In this document: one piece after another, positions 8,648-16,023 of the stretch
Layout of the letters: every line of letters starts with the position of its first letter
Numbering within the stretch: position 1 is the stretch's first letter
Origin: Candidatus Eisenbacteria bacterium
Lineage (GTDB): Bacteria > Desulfobacterota > Binatia > DP-6
Reading direction: 5' to 3'
Assembly (NCBI GenBank): GCA_035577985.1
Contig: DATJZY010000046.1
Location: 1 to 32,672 of the forward strand
Length of the DNA: 32,672 bases
The notes under the pieces: generated by a model
What the model was told of the DNA's origin: nothing
The model's input: the letters and a program-made list of their open reading frames with translations, nothing else
The model's database searches: none
Translations under genes and position numbers: made by a program

Positions 8648-8676
8648 CCCCGCGATTGTCGAACGTACAATCGGGG
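8648..8676. terminator. hairpin downstream of the AhpD-like gene
   Basis: The arms ccccg(cg)attgt and acaatcgggg can pair, with two unpaired bases in the left arm and a short loop. It lies six bases after the stop of the gene ending at 8642 and about 100 bases before the next start. There is no U-tract on the plus strand, so it may be an imperfect terminator or a processing stem. Confidence 0.4.
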
Positions 8677-8773
8677 CGACGAAATGCCCCGAAAGCGCAC
8701 GCGCTGCGCGTGCGCGGTCCCGCTGGACGGACGTGGCCCTCGCCTTGCTTCGCAGTCGTCCGGGAGGAGCTAC

Positions 8774-9151
8774 ATGCGAAGCATCGTGAGATCGACCCTG
8801 GCTGCGCTCGCCCTTGCCGGCGCTGCATATGCCGCGGACGTGCACGTGGGGATCAACGTCGGCGTGCCACCGCCGCCCGCGTTCGTCATTCCGGCACCGC
8901 CGCGCCTGGTCGCCGTGCCGGCGACGCCGGTCGTGCAGTACGCACCCGAGCTGTCCGTGAACTTCTTCGCCTACGGCGGCAGCTACTACACGTACAACGA
9001 CGGCGCGTGGTTCGTCGCGTCGGCGTACAACGGGCCGTGGACGTACGTCGACTACGCACGCGTGCCGCGCCCGGTGCGCGTCGTGCCGTACCGCTACTAC
9101 CGGGTCCCACCCGGCCACGCGAAGCGGTACTACCGCCACGGACACCACTAG
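8774..9151 (+). CDS. small secreted Tyr/Pro-rich protein
   Basis: 125 residues. The ATG at 8774 is preceded by GGAGGAG (8763-8769), which decides this start over an upstream ATG at 8684. A signal peptide (MRSIVRSTLAALALAGAAYAA) is followed by a Val/Pro-rich segment (GINVGVPPPPAF, APPRLVAVPATPVVQY). Then come YYTYNDGAWFVASAYNGPWTYVD and a basic Tyr-rich tail ending in RHGHH. The block with a Tyr pair, G-x-W and a GPW turn is common in short periplasmic proteins annotated as hypothetical in many proteobacteria. Function is unknown. It is followed by a perfect 12-bp hairpin. Confidence 0.75.
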   Translation: MRSIVRSTLAALALAGAAYAADVHVGINVGVPPPPAFVIPAPPRLVAVPATPVVQYAPELSVNFFAYGGSYYTYNDGAWFVASAYNGPWTYVDYARVPRPVRVVPYRYYRVPPGHAKRYYRHGHH

Positions 9152-9155
9152 GAAG

Positions 9156-9182
9156 TCGACCCAAGACTACGTCTTGGGTCGA
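9156..9182. terminator. perfect 12-bp hairpin after the secreted protein gene
   Basis: tcgacccaagac (9156-9167) and gtcttgggtcga (9171-9182) are exact reverse complements with a three-base loop. It begins five bases after the stop codon at 9151. No run of T follows on the plus strand. A terminator or mRNA-stabilising stem is likely; an IS end cannot be excluded because a transposase remnant lies on the other side. Confidence 0.55.
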
Positions 9183-9319
9183 AGCCGGACGCGAGAGTGG
9201 CGCGGTCGTGGCACGCGCGACCGGCATGCCGCGGCCAGCGAAGCTGGCGCGGCACACGAGGGACGCCCGCACGCCGACGCGGCGGGGACGAGGGCCGGTC
9301 GGCGGGGCCATCGTCCCCC

Positions 9320-9478
9320 TCATGCCGGCGCGACCCCGAGCGAGACCAGGCGGCGCAGGTCGCAGGCGACCGCGACCAGATCCCACTCGCCCCACACCTT
9401 CGCCCGGCCACGCAGCTGACGGCGCGACCCCCCATCGCCTGCTTGAGCTCCGCCAAGGGCCGCTCGCCTTGCGGTGAA
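9320..9478 (-). pseudogene. C-terminal remnant of a DDE transposase (IS1182-like), frameshifted
   Basis: Reading the minus strand, one frame gives ERPLAELKQAMGG and the next frame gives QLRGRAKVWGEWDLVAVACDLRRL before a stop at 9320. Joined, these match the well-known C-terminus of IS1182/IS5-like DDE transposases, where a segment like ERPFAxIKxAMGF is followed by LRGLxKVxGEWxLxxxAxNLRRL. The switch of frame falls at a run of six G (9436-9441 region), so a single-base indel explains it. Nothing of the N-terminal catalytic part is found upstream, where the terminator at 9476-9523 sits. It is therefore a dead fragment. It marks an old insertion between the secreted protein gene and the beta-helix gene. 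Confidence 0.7.
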
Positions 9479-9523
9479 AACCGCCGTGCGGGGACATGCC
9501 CTCACGGCGGTTCGACGTTCGAG
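9476..9523 (-). terminator. intrinsic terminator of the beta-helix gene; copy A of a 48-bp repeat
   Basis: Copy A of the repeated terminator. On the minus strand it reads as a stem (aaccgccgtg pairing with cacggcggtt, extended by ggg/ccc after one mismatch) followed by TTTTC. It lies 15 bases after the stop of the beta-helix gene at 9538. The 11 bases before the stem (ctcgaacgtcg on the minus strand) are also shared with copy B. Confidence 0.8.
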
Positions 9524-9537
9524 TCGAAGGTCGCCGT

Positions 9538-11808
9538 CTACCCCGCGTCCTGCGGGCAATGGACACCGAGCTTGAGCCGGCGGAGATCGGCCTGGATGCC
9601 GTTCGCCGCCTCGAGCAGCTGACCGCGCAGCGTCGGCGCGAGCGATTTCCTCGCCCGCAGCGAGCGGAGCGCTTGCGTCACCTTCATCGTGTCCCGGAAC
9701 GCCTGCTTCAAGAGCTTCCTGGAGCGGCGCGTATCCGGCGTGCGGCATGACTCCTCGGCCTGCTCCTCGTGCTCCTTGGCCTTCTCGAGCAGTCGGCGCA
9801 GGCGGCCCTGAAACGACCCCAGGTCGGACGCCGCAACCACCTGATCGAGGAGCGCGGCGAGCCGGCAGTTGAGGGAGCGGAAAGTGGGCGCGACCGGCTC
9901 GGTCGCACACGTCCCTCCGAGCGTGGTGGTGGTGGTCGTGCTCCTGCTCGTGGTCGTCGTGGGCGGCGCCGAAGACGAGGTCACGCTGCTCGACGTGTTG
10001 GTCGTGGACGTCGTCGACGTGGTCGTGGTGCTCGAGGTCGTGGTGGTGGTCGTGGACGCTACCGTCGTGGTCGTCGCGGTCGTGGACGTCGTCGACGTCG
10101 TCGTGGTGCTCGAGGTCGTGGTGGTGGTCGTGGACGGTACCGTCGTGGTCGTGGAGGTCGTGCTGGTCGTGGTCGTCGTCGAGGTCGTCGGCTGCGTGGA
10201 GGTCGTCGTGGGGCTCGTCGTCGTCGTGGTGGTCGGCACGGCACCGGTGCAGGCGGAGAATTCCGAGGTGTTCCCGTTCGGGTCGGTCGCGGTGGCGGTA
10301 ATGAACTGGCCTGCGACCTCGGGCGGCAGCGCGAACATGACGCCGCCGTCGCCCGAAGCGTCGGTCATGAGCTGGATGGCGCCGAGGAACGTCCTGCCCT
10401 CGCCGTTGCCGCTCGCGTCGCACGAGAGGTTCGCGAATAGCTCGACGGTGAAGGAGGTATCGGGCGTGCTGTTGAGCGACCCGGTCACCTGCGAAGCGGA
10501 CACCGTCGACAGCACCGGGTAGTTCTGCGCGTCGTTGTGACCGGGGGCGACATCGGCGTCCTGGGGGTCGTTCGGGTTGACCCCGGTTACTCCGAGATCG
10601 ATCGCCAGCCCGCCGTTGTCGTGGATGGCGTTCTCGGTGAAGTGGTCGCGCTGCCCACCGCTGATGGCGATACCAGCAGCGCCGTTGCCGGTGATCTCGT
10701 TGCCCCGAAGCGTATTGCCGTCCGCCCCCGAGCGGAAGTTGACACCCGCCTGTGCGTTGCCGCCGATGAGGTTGTCCTCGAGCAGGTTGCCGTCCGCGCC
10801 CACCATGTCGACACCGTGTGATGCGTTGGGGAGCGCAGCCGTGCCGATCGTGTTGCCCTGGATCGTGATGTTGCTCGAGTTCAAGACCTGCATGCCGGTG
10901 CTGCTCGAGGCGACGATCAGGTTGCCCGCTCCCGGGTCCGGGCCGCCGATCACGTTGCCGGTGCCGGTGACGCTCGCGATGTTGACGCCGCCCGACATGC
11001 CGAGCCCCGTATCGCCCGCGGCGTTCGTGCCGATGCGGTTCCCCTGGACGACCGTGTTCGCGACCGTCGTGTTCGCGAGGCTGAGGCCGCTTCCCGTCAA
11101 TCCTGCGATGACGTTGCCCTCGCCGGGCTGCGTGCCGCCGATGCGATTGCCCGTGCCGACGTTGACCAGGACGCCGGTGCCGCCGCCGATGCCGTCCGCC
11201 TGCGTCACGTCGAGCCCGATGACGTTGCCGATGACGACGTTGTCGTTGCCGAGGATGCTGACGCCGGTCTGGGTGTTGCCGGAGATGAGGTTGTTCGAGA
11301 TCGTGTTGTTGCCGCCCGAGGGGTTCTGGATGAACACCCCGATTTGGTTCGCGAGCGCCATGGTCCCCGTGGGATCGGTTCCGATCCGACACCCGGTGAT
11401 GGTGTTGCCGCCGGCGGCCGCGCCGAGGGCGACGCCCGTGGTCGAGGAGTTCAGGACCATGCCGCGGACGATGCTGCCGTTGCCGTTGATGGTGAGGGCG
11501 GTCCCGCCACCGTTGCGAAGCTCGACGAAGCCGCCCGACTGCGTCGTGCCGTCGATGGTCACCGGCTGCGTGATTGCCGGCAACGACGCCACGATGGTCG
11601 GCACGCCCCCGCCCGGGATGGCGAACTCGATCGTGTCGAGGTCGGAAGCGCCGTTCGCGTCCATGATCGCCTGGGCGAGCGAGCCGCCGCCGCTCGCATT
11701 CGTGTTGCTCACGGTGAACGTTGCCGCGCGGGCAAGGGTCGCCCACAACACGACCGCCACCGTCGACAGCAACCAGATGCACTGCGACCAATGCGGATGA
11801 AGCACCAT
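9538..11808 (-). CDS. secreted right-handed beta-helix protein with Thr/Ser linker and helical C-terminus
   Basis: 756 residues. The ATG at 11808 has GGGAGG eight bases upstream, and a signal peptide ends near ATLARAATF. After a TFTVSNTNASGGGSLAQAIMDAN start (the usual opening of CSLREA/NosD-type beta-helix proteins), residues about 60-430 are repeated strands rich in N-x-I-x-G-N and GNxIG motifs (GNTITGCRIGT, NNTISNNLISGNTQTGV, GNTIGTA), the ladder of a parallel beta-helix. A Cys-containing beta-sandwich-like part follows (about 440-530). Next comes a Thr/Ser linker of about 110 residues, then a C-terminal helical domain of about 130 residues with many charged residues and four Cys. The protein is surface-exposed or released; beta-helices of this type bind or cut polysaccharides or act as adhesins, and no catalytic residues can be assigned. 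It is monocistronic with its own terminator. Confidence 0.85.
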   Translation of the reverse strand: MVLHPHWSQCIWLLSTVAVVLWATLARAATFTVSNTNASGGGSLAQAIMDANGASDLDTIEFAIPGGGVPTIVASLPAITQPVTIDGTTQSGGFVELRNGGGTALTINGNGSIVRGMVLNSSTTGVALGAAAGGNTITGCRIGTDPTGTMALANQIGVFIQNPSGGNNTISNNLISGNTQTGVSILGNDNVVIGNVIGLDVTQADGIGGGTGVLVNVGTGNRIGGTQPGEGNVIAGLTGSGLSLANTTVANTVVQGNRIGTNAAGDTGLGMSGGVNIASVTGTGNVIGGPDPGAGNLIVASSSTGMQVLNSSNITIQGNTIGTAALPNASHGVDMVGADGNLLEDNLIGGNAQAGVNFRSGADGNTLRGNEITGNGAAGIAISGGQRDHFTENAIHDNGGLAIDLGVTGVNPNDPQDADVAPGHNDAQNYPVLSTVSASQVTGSLNSTPDTSFTVELFANLSCDASGNGEGRTFLGAIQLMTDASGDGGVMFALPPEVAGQFITATATDPNGNTSEFSACTGAVPTTTTTTSPTTTSTQPTTSTTTTTSTTSTTTTVPSTTTTTTSSTTTTSTTSTTATTTTVASTTTTTTSSTTTTSTTSTTNTSSSVTSSSAPPTTTTSRSTTTTTTLGGTCATEPVAPTFRSLNCRLAALLDQVVAASDLGSFQGRLRRLLEKAKEHEEQAEESCRTPDTRRSRKLLKQAFRDTMKVTQALRSLRARKSLAPTLRGQLLEAANGIQADLRRLKLGVHCPQDAG
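9925..10245 (-). repeat. Thr/Ser-linker coding repeats, including a 78-bp tandem duplication
   Basis: This stretch of the beta-helix gene consists almost only of ACG/ACC/AGC codons. Within it 10001-10078 and 10079-10155 are near-identical direct copies with a 78-base period, each coding for 26 residues (T-runs broken by VPS/VAS and SS pairs). In-frame units of this type can expand and contract by slippage, changing linker length without breaking the frame. On the opposite strand the same bases give a long Val-rich open frame that is an artefact. Confidence 0.8.
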
Positions 11809-11965
11809 CAGGCCGACCTCCCAGTGCCGCTTGAGGAGATCAAATTGTACCGGGCGGGGTCAATGGGAACGGACGCGTCCTCCGCGCGCCATGGCCTGGC
11901 CCTGTTCGGCCTGACCTCGTCGTCCTCGTGCCTCGGTCGCGGAAGGCCGATCGATGCCGTCAAAC

Positions 11966-12013
11966 GAAAACCGCCGCGCGGGCACCTGCCCGCACGGCGG
12001 TTCGACGTTCGAG
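11966..12013 (-). terminator. intrinsic terminator of the DUF4124-like gene; copy B of a 48-bp repeat
   Basis: Copy B is 44/48 identical to copy A at 9476-9523. On the minus strand the stem covers 15 of 16 pairs (11969-11984 with 11987-12002) and is followed by TTTTCGTTT, a typical Rho-independent signal. It lies 14 bases after the stop of the gene ending at 12027. Three of the four differences are in the loop or stem positions that keep or improve pairing, which suggests the stem is under selection. Confidence 0.85.
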
Positions 12014-12026
12014 AAGTCGGCGCGGC

Positions 12027-12554
12027 TTACATGCCCCAGTCCGGGCCGTAGAGCCGCAGCACGTCGCTGACGCTGATGCCGTTCTCGCGCAGCGCGAGCT
12101 CGGCCCTGGCTGCGTTCAGCCACGCCTGGACGCCGATGCGATACGGGATGCAGTTGAAGGCGGCCACGATGTCGTCGGCGTGCGAGAAGCCGCCGTTGTA
12201 GAGCACGGTACCGGCGAGGCAGCCGAACCGCAGACGCGCATCGCTGTAGACACGCGGCGCCGGCGGATACCACGTACGCCCTTTCGCCTGCGGTTTCGCG
12301 GGAACCGGAACGCTCTCCGCGGCGTCGCTGACGCTGCCCGACGCGACCACGAGGTCGGGGCCCTTGGGCGCGCCCGGCAGGCGATCGGTCTCGATCGTGA
12401 TCTGCGTCTTCACGGCGCTCGCACCCTCCGGAACCGTCCCGGAGATGTTCGAGTAGTGCAGCTTTCCCTGCGCGTCCTTCCAACGCCACACGTCCTCCGC
12501 GCACACGAGTGCCGGTAGCACGAGCAGCCCCACTGCCAGCGCAAACTGTTTCAT
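12027..12554 (-). CDS. secreted DUF4124-like protein
   Basis: 175 residues, starting at an ATG preceded by GGGAG. A signal peptide (MKQFALAVGLLVLPALVCA) is followed by EDVWRWKDAQGKLHYSNISG, a clear example of the DUF4124 motif (x-Y/W-x-W-x-D-x-x-G-x-x-H/Y-Y-S/T-D/N), a small exported domain found across proteobacteria. A Pro/Val-rich linker comes next, then a domain with Cys at RFGCLAG and FNCIPYR and a helical end (AWLNAARAELALRENGISVSDVLRLYGPDWGM). Function is unknown; DUF4124 is thought to be a periplasmic carbohydrate- or peptidoglycan-related module, but that is weakly supported. It has its own terminator and is divergent to the small membrane protein at 12717. Confidence 0.8.
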   Translation of the reverse strand: MKQFALAVGLLVLPALVCAEDVWRWKDAQGKLHYSNISGTVPEGASAVKTQITIETDRLPGAPKGPDLVVASGSVSDAAESVPVPAKPQAKGRTWYPPAPRVYSDARLRFGCLAGTVLYNGGFSHADDIVAAFNCIPYRIGVQAWLNAARAELALRENGISVSDVLRLYGPDWGM

Positions 12555-12716
12555 GACCTGTCTCCCTTCTGCGTGCGGTCGCATGCACGGCGACCGTGGC
12601 CCGACGCTACGGCCGCAGGCGTCGCCGTGTCCATCGCCTTTTGCACGGCGGCCGATGCAGCAGGTGCTAGATTCCGCGCGGCCGCCCGTGTTAACTGCCG
12701 GGCCCGGAGGCCATCC

Positions 12717-13016
12717 ATGGCGACAGCGAGACGGGGGAAGGCCCCAAGCGCAGTGCGCTGGGGGGCGCGAGGGGTGTTTCCGGCGATTCTGGCCACCCGG
12801 GCGGTGGCGGCCCCGCTGCCTTTCTGGCGCATGCGGCCATGGCTGCCGGTCGGCGCGGCCCTCTACATGCTGCAGGTCGCGGCGGCGCACCTCGTGTGGA
12901 GCGAGCTCAGTCCGCGCGGCCACGGGATCCTGGTCGGCCTCGTGCAGGCCGCGCTGTTCGTGGCGATCGCGGTCGTGTTCTGGCGGTCGCGGCCCTACTT
13001 TCGCGACCCCGGCTGA
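12717..13016 (+). CDS. small membrane protein with two predicted helices
   Basis: 99 residues. The ATG at 12717 has a well-placed GGAGG (12706-12710), the main reason for calling it. The N-terminal third is basic (MATARRGKAPS). Two hydrophobic segments follow, around LPVGAALYMLQVAAAHLVW and ILVGLVQAALFVAIAVVFW, ending with RSRPYFRDPG. This gives a hairpin with both ends likely in the cytoplasm. I do not recognise a family. The stop lies eight bases from the convergent stop of the Kazal-like gene at 13024. An alternative start at the Met of MRPWLPVG would give a shorter protein with the same helices. Confidence 0.55.
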   Translation: MATARRGKAPSAVRWGARGVFPAILATRAVAAPLPFWRMRPWLPVGAALYMLQVAAAHLVWSELSPRGHGILVGLVQAALFVAIAVVFWRSRPYFRDPG

Positions 13017-13023
13017 CGCTGCG

Positions 13024-13710
13024 CTACGGCTGACACGCGCCGGCGTGACCGAACCCGTCGCCGGCCTCCCACGCCGCGCACTGCGTCGCGTAGGTCGCCT
13101 GCCCGTCGCAGCCGCAGACGGGCGGCCCGCTGCAGTCGACCTCCGCGCGCGGCCTGCAGTAGCCGCTGAAACCGCAGGTGCGCGTGCAGATCTCGTCGGC
13201 CGGGCACGGGAACTCGCTCGTGTCGCACTGGACCGGGCAATTCTTCACGTGACACTCGGCGTCGCAGCAGTCGAGTCCGAGGAACGAGCCGTCGCTCCCG
13301 TCGCACTGCTCCGTGCCTTCGCGCACACCGTTGCCGCATTCGGGAATGCGATCGGCGACGAACGATACGCGCCGGCCTCCCGTGCGCAGCGTGCCTTCGA
13401 GCCGCCGGCACGAGCCGGCGCTCTGGAGATCCCATTGCGCCTTCAGCGTGACCGGGCGACCGCCACAGTCGTTCCACCGGGCTTTCACCCGAAGCAGCCA
13501 CGCGCCGGTGCCCCGCAGGTACTGTCCGGCGCGCACGGCCCCGCAGGTTCCCGAGATGGTCGCCCTGCCCTTGCCGAGAACGAGCTCGGCGGCGTCGAGG
13601 GCGTGCGGCGTGCTGGTCTTGATCGTGAAGCGGCCCGAGGGGCACACGATCTTGGCCGACGCCGGCAGTGCCATGCCGAGCAAGATCAGCGTAGCGGCCA
13701 GCGCGCGCAT
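13024..13710 (-). CDS. secreted Cys-rich protein with CGNG repeat and Kazal-like C-terminus
   Basis: 228 residues; the ATG has GGAGAG in front. A signal peptide (MRALAATLILLGMALPASA) leads into a domain of about 100 residues with beta pattern and paired Cys (IVCPSGRFTIKT, GTCGAVRAGQYLRGTGAWLLRVKARWNDCGG). Then comes ECGNGVREGTEQCDGSDG...CCDAEC, the Cys-rich repeat widespread in Myxococcota-like exported proteins. The final about 55 residues (CTRTCGFSGYCR...PPVCGCDGQATYATQCAAWEAG...GACQP) match a Kazal-type fold, with the typical VCGCDGxTYxxxCxA core. Kazal domains inhibit serine proteases or act as disulfide-stabilised modules, so an exported inhibitor is possible. Most Cys are even in number and should be paired outside the cell. 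Confidence 0.75.
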   Translation of the reverse strand: MRALAATLILLGMALPASAKIVCPSGRFTIKTSTPHALDAAELVLGKGRATISGTCGAVRAGQYLRGTGAWLLRVKARWNDCGGRPVTLKAQWDLQSAGSCRRLEGTLRTGGRRVSFVADRIPECGNGVREGTEQCDGSDGSFLGLDCCDAECHVKNCPVQCDTSEFPCPADEICTRTCGFSGYCRPRAEVDCSGPPVCGCDGQATYATQCAAWEAGDGFGHAGACQP

Positions 13711-13784
13711 CGTGCTCTCCCTCCGTCGCGGCCACCCGTAGACTACGCCAAGGGACGGGGCGCGACAACGGGATTTCGACGGCT

Positions 13785-14321
13785 CTATTCGGTCCGGCCG
13801 GCGCCCAGGGCAACCGGCTCGCTCGCGCCGCGCAGGCGCCGGAGCTGGGCGCGCGCCTCGGCATGCCACGGATCCAGCCGGAGCGCCCGCTCGAGGCACA
13901 GCACGCCCTGGTCGAAGTCGCCGCCCAGCATGCGCGGAAGGCGCAGCAGGAGGACGCCCTTGCCGACCAGCGCGTCGACGTCGGTGGGATCGAGCGCGAC
14001 CGCGCGCTCGACCTCGCGACGGACGCGGACAGCCGTCCCGAGCGTGCGCCAGCCAAGGCCGTCGAGGTCGACCAGCTTGCCGAGCGTGCAGAACACGGCG
14101 AAGTGCGCGCGCGCGTTCTCCTCGTCGGCGACGACGGCCTCTTCGGCGAGGGCGAGGCCGCGCCGCAGCAGCGGCGCACGCTCGGCGCGCTCGACGGTGT
14201 CCGCTTGCATGCAGAGCGCCACGGCGTCCGCTGCGAGGCGGGCACCGTTGCCCTCGCCGGCGAGCGCAACGCTCACCGTCACGATCGCCACCAGCCACGC
14301 GCTCGGCACCGCGGCCTTCAC
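13785..14321 (-). CDS. exported TPR-like protein
   Basis: 178 residues from a GTG at 14321. I chose this start because it directly precedes a signal-like segment (VKAAVPSAWLVAIVTVSVALA); an in-frame ATG at 14387 would add 22 residues that do not look like a signal peptide, and neither has a strong Shine-Dalgarno. The rest is helical and contains two clear TPR units, one around NARAHFAVFCTLGKLVDL and one at EVERAVALDPTDVDALVGKGVLLLRLP, followed by VLCLERALRLDPWHAEARAQLRRL. These match the W/L-x-x-A...DP pattern of tetratricopeptide repeats, which bind proteins. The partner is unknown. The gene lies 74 bases upstream of the Kazal-like gene, and the two could share a transcript. Confidence 0.65.
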   Translation of the reverse strand: MKAAVPSAWLVAIVTVSVALAGEGNGARLAADAVALCMQADTVERAERAPLLRRGLALAEEAVVADEENARAHFAVFCTLGKLVDLDGLGWRTLGTAVRVRREVERAVALDPTDVDALVGKGVLLLRLPRMLGGDFDQGVLCLERALRLDPWHAEARAQLRRLRGASEPVALGAGRTE

Positions 14322-14490
14322 TCGACGACCGCGCGGAGCAACGGGTGTTCCATGGCGCGCGGCGTCGCACCCCCGATCTACGGGCATCGCGCGGCCCGCT
14401 GTCCGCGCTGTCGTCGTGCATCACCGTCAGCTCGCGCAGGCGTGCGGCGACTTCATCGCGCCGCGCATGGCACCCGCTGGGGCGTGCGGC

Positions 14491-15486
14491 TCACCTCGTC
14501 TTCTTGACCTTCGCCGCCACCTCGCGCGCAAACCGCTCGGCGAGTGCGGGCCCACCGAACCCGGACAGGATGTAGTGGCGCGTCCCCCACTCGCGCTCGC
14601 GCCGTTCCAGCTCCGCGACGCACTGCGCGGGCGTGCCGATGAGGGCCATCGGCATGCGCATCACCTGCTCGGCGGAGAGGCCGAACACGCCGCCCATGTT
14701 GCTCGCGAAGCCGTGCGCCGCGGACTCGGCGTCGGCGATCATCGGCATGAAGATGGTGCTCGAGAACGTGATCGCGTCGGGGTTGCGCCCGGCCGCCTTC
14801 GCCTCGGCGCGCACGAAGTCGAGCTTCGCCTTGAAGGCGTCCTCGGTCACCTTCGCGACCTCGCTCATGAGGATCGTCCCCGCCCGGCCGGCATCCGAGA
14901 TCACGTTCACGTGGTCGGCCTCGCGTGCGGCGATGCGCAGGATGCCCTTGCCGCTGCCGCCGAGCATGACGGGCGGATGCGGCGACTGGACGGGCTTCGG
15001 CACGATGAAGGCGTCCTTCAGGCGATAGAACTCGCCCGTGAACGTCGTCCGCTTCTCGGTCCAGAGGGACTTCACCACGCGGACGGCCTCCTCGAGCATG
15101 CGCAGGCGCGGCTTCACGTCCGGGAAGGGCATGCCCATCATCTCGAACTCGGCCTTCGTCCAGCCCGATCCGATGCCGAGCAGGGCACGCCCGCTGCTCA
15201 CGTGATCGAGCGTGACGGTCGCCTGCGCGGTCGTGGCCGGATGGCGGAAGAGGTTGCACAGGACGAGCGCGCCGATGCGCGCACGCGACGTCGTCGCCGC
15301 GACGGCGCCGAGCATGGCCGTCGCCTCCCAGGCATTGGCGCCGTCGTCGAGCCCGCCGCCGCCCTGTCCCTCGTACGCCCAGTGGTCGGGCACGTAGAGC
15401 GAGTCGTAGCCCCACTCCTCCGCCTTGCGGGCCGATTCGAGTAGATCCTTCGCGGGCAGCGCCGCGAGCTGCATTCCGAAATCCAT
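14491..15486 (-). CDS. LLM-class (luciferase-like) F420- or FMN-dependent oxidoreductase
   Basis: 331 residues. The TIM-barrel pattern of bacterial-luciferase-like enzymes is evident. It opens with MDFGMQLAALPAKDLLESARKAEEWGYDSLYVPDHW and then has the usual active-site region HPATTAQATVTLDHVSSGRALLGIGSGW. The insertion part contains PPVMLGGSGKGILRIAAREADHVN, the typical glycine-rich phosphate-binding strand. The C-terminal GTPAQCVAELERREREWGTRHYILSG closes the barrel. Members use reduced F420 or FMN on varied substrates; the GIGSGW motif and length fit the F420-dependent subgroups (TIGR03619-like), but the cofactor cannot be settled from sequence alone. It is transcribed alone, divergent from a small secreted protein gene. 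Confidence 0.88.
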   Translation of the reverse strand: MDFGMQLAALPAKDLLESARKAEEWGYDSLYVPDHWAYEGQGGGGLDDGANAWEATAMLGAVAATTSRARIGALVLCNLFRHPATTAQATVTLDHVSSGRALLGIGSGWTKAEFEMMGMPFPDVKPRLRMLEEAVRVVKSLWTEKRTTFTGEFYRLKDAFIVPKPVQSPHPPVMLGGSGKGILRIAAREADHVNVISDAGRAGTILMSEVAKVTEDAFKAKLDFVRAEAKAAGRNPDAITFSSTIFMPMIADAESAAHGFASNMGGVFGLSAEQVMRMPMALIGTPAQCVAELERREREWGTRHYILSGFGGPALAERFAREVAAKVKKTR

Positions 15487-15592
15487 GTGCGACGCGTACG
15501 AGGTCGGTGCACAGGAGTCAACGTTCGGAGCCGCACGAGCAGCGTGCACTGGTTCGGTCCGCCGTGTATTCTCCGGCCGGGAGGAACGAGGC

Positions 15593-15922
15593 ATGCGGAC
15601 GATGTTGGGCGTCGTGCTCGCGCTGAGCGTGCTGGCTGCGGGTACGGCCGCTGCGGCGGAGACCCAGTGCACCTACAATCACGTCTTCTACAACAACGGC
15701 TCGACGACGTGTCAGAACGGCACGCAGACGGTGTGCGCCGCCGGCACCTGGAAGCCGACGGGCGAGCGCTGCGCGGACAACCCGGGTGATCCCACCGGCG
15801 AAGAGACCAAGCCCGGCGTGAATGCGCCCAGGGTGCGGGAGCCCCGCGTCGGCGAACCCAGCGCCGGCGCCGTCCCCACCCCACGCGTCCCGCCCATCAA
15901 CAACGGCGGGTCGGGCTGGTGA
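15593..15922 (+). CDS. small secreted protein with two Cys pairs and Pro-rich tail
   Basis: 109 residues. The ATG at 15593 has GGGAGG 14 bases upstream. A signal peptide (MRTMLGVVLALSVLAAGTAAAAE) is followed by a short Cys domain, TQCTYNHVFYNNGSTTCQNGTQTVCAAGTWKPTGERC, with four Cys that can form two disulfides, and then a low-complexity tail rich in Pro, Arg and Glu ending INNGGSGW. The ending with Gly-Ser-Gly-Trp recalls the C-terminus of the small secreted protein at 7660, which also ends in a Gly-rich stretch and Trp. No known family. Downstream is the large inverted-repeat region. Confidence 0.65.
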   Translation: MRTMLGVVLALSVLAAGTAAAAETQCTYNHVFYNNGSTTCQNGTQTVCAAGTWKPTGERCADNPGDPTGEETKPGVNAPRVREPRVGEPSAGAVPTPRVPPINNGGSGW

Positions 15923-15952
15923 TCGGGCGCTGAAGGCGGCCGGGGCGGGGAA

Positions 15953-16023
15953 CGGGACGGGCGGAGGGCAGGCGCGAGGTTTCGGCTTCGGCTCCGCCGC
16001 GCGCCCGCCCTCCGCCCGTCCCG
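15953..16023. terminator. 23/24-bp inverted repeat (IR1) after the secreted protein gene
   Basis: 15953-15976 and 16000-16023 are reverse complements with one mismatch, separated by a 23-base loop. The stem is almost pure G/C. It lies 31 bases after the stop at 15922, so it can act as a strong stem-loop terminator for the plus-strand transcript, although no U-tract follows. Its right arm and loop overlap the left arm of IR3. Confidence 0.65.

Noticed and set aside
9869..10522. A long Val-rich open frame on the plus strand opposite the Thr/Ser linker
   Set aside because: It is the complement of Thr/Ser codons of the beta-helix gene; it has no start signal and no sensible protein pattern.
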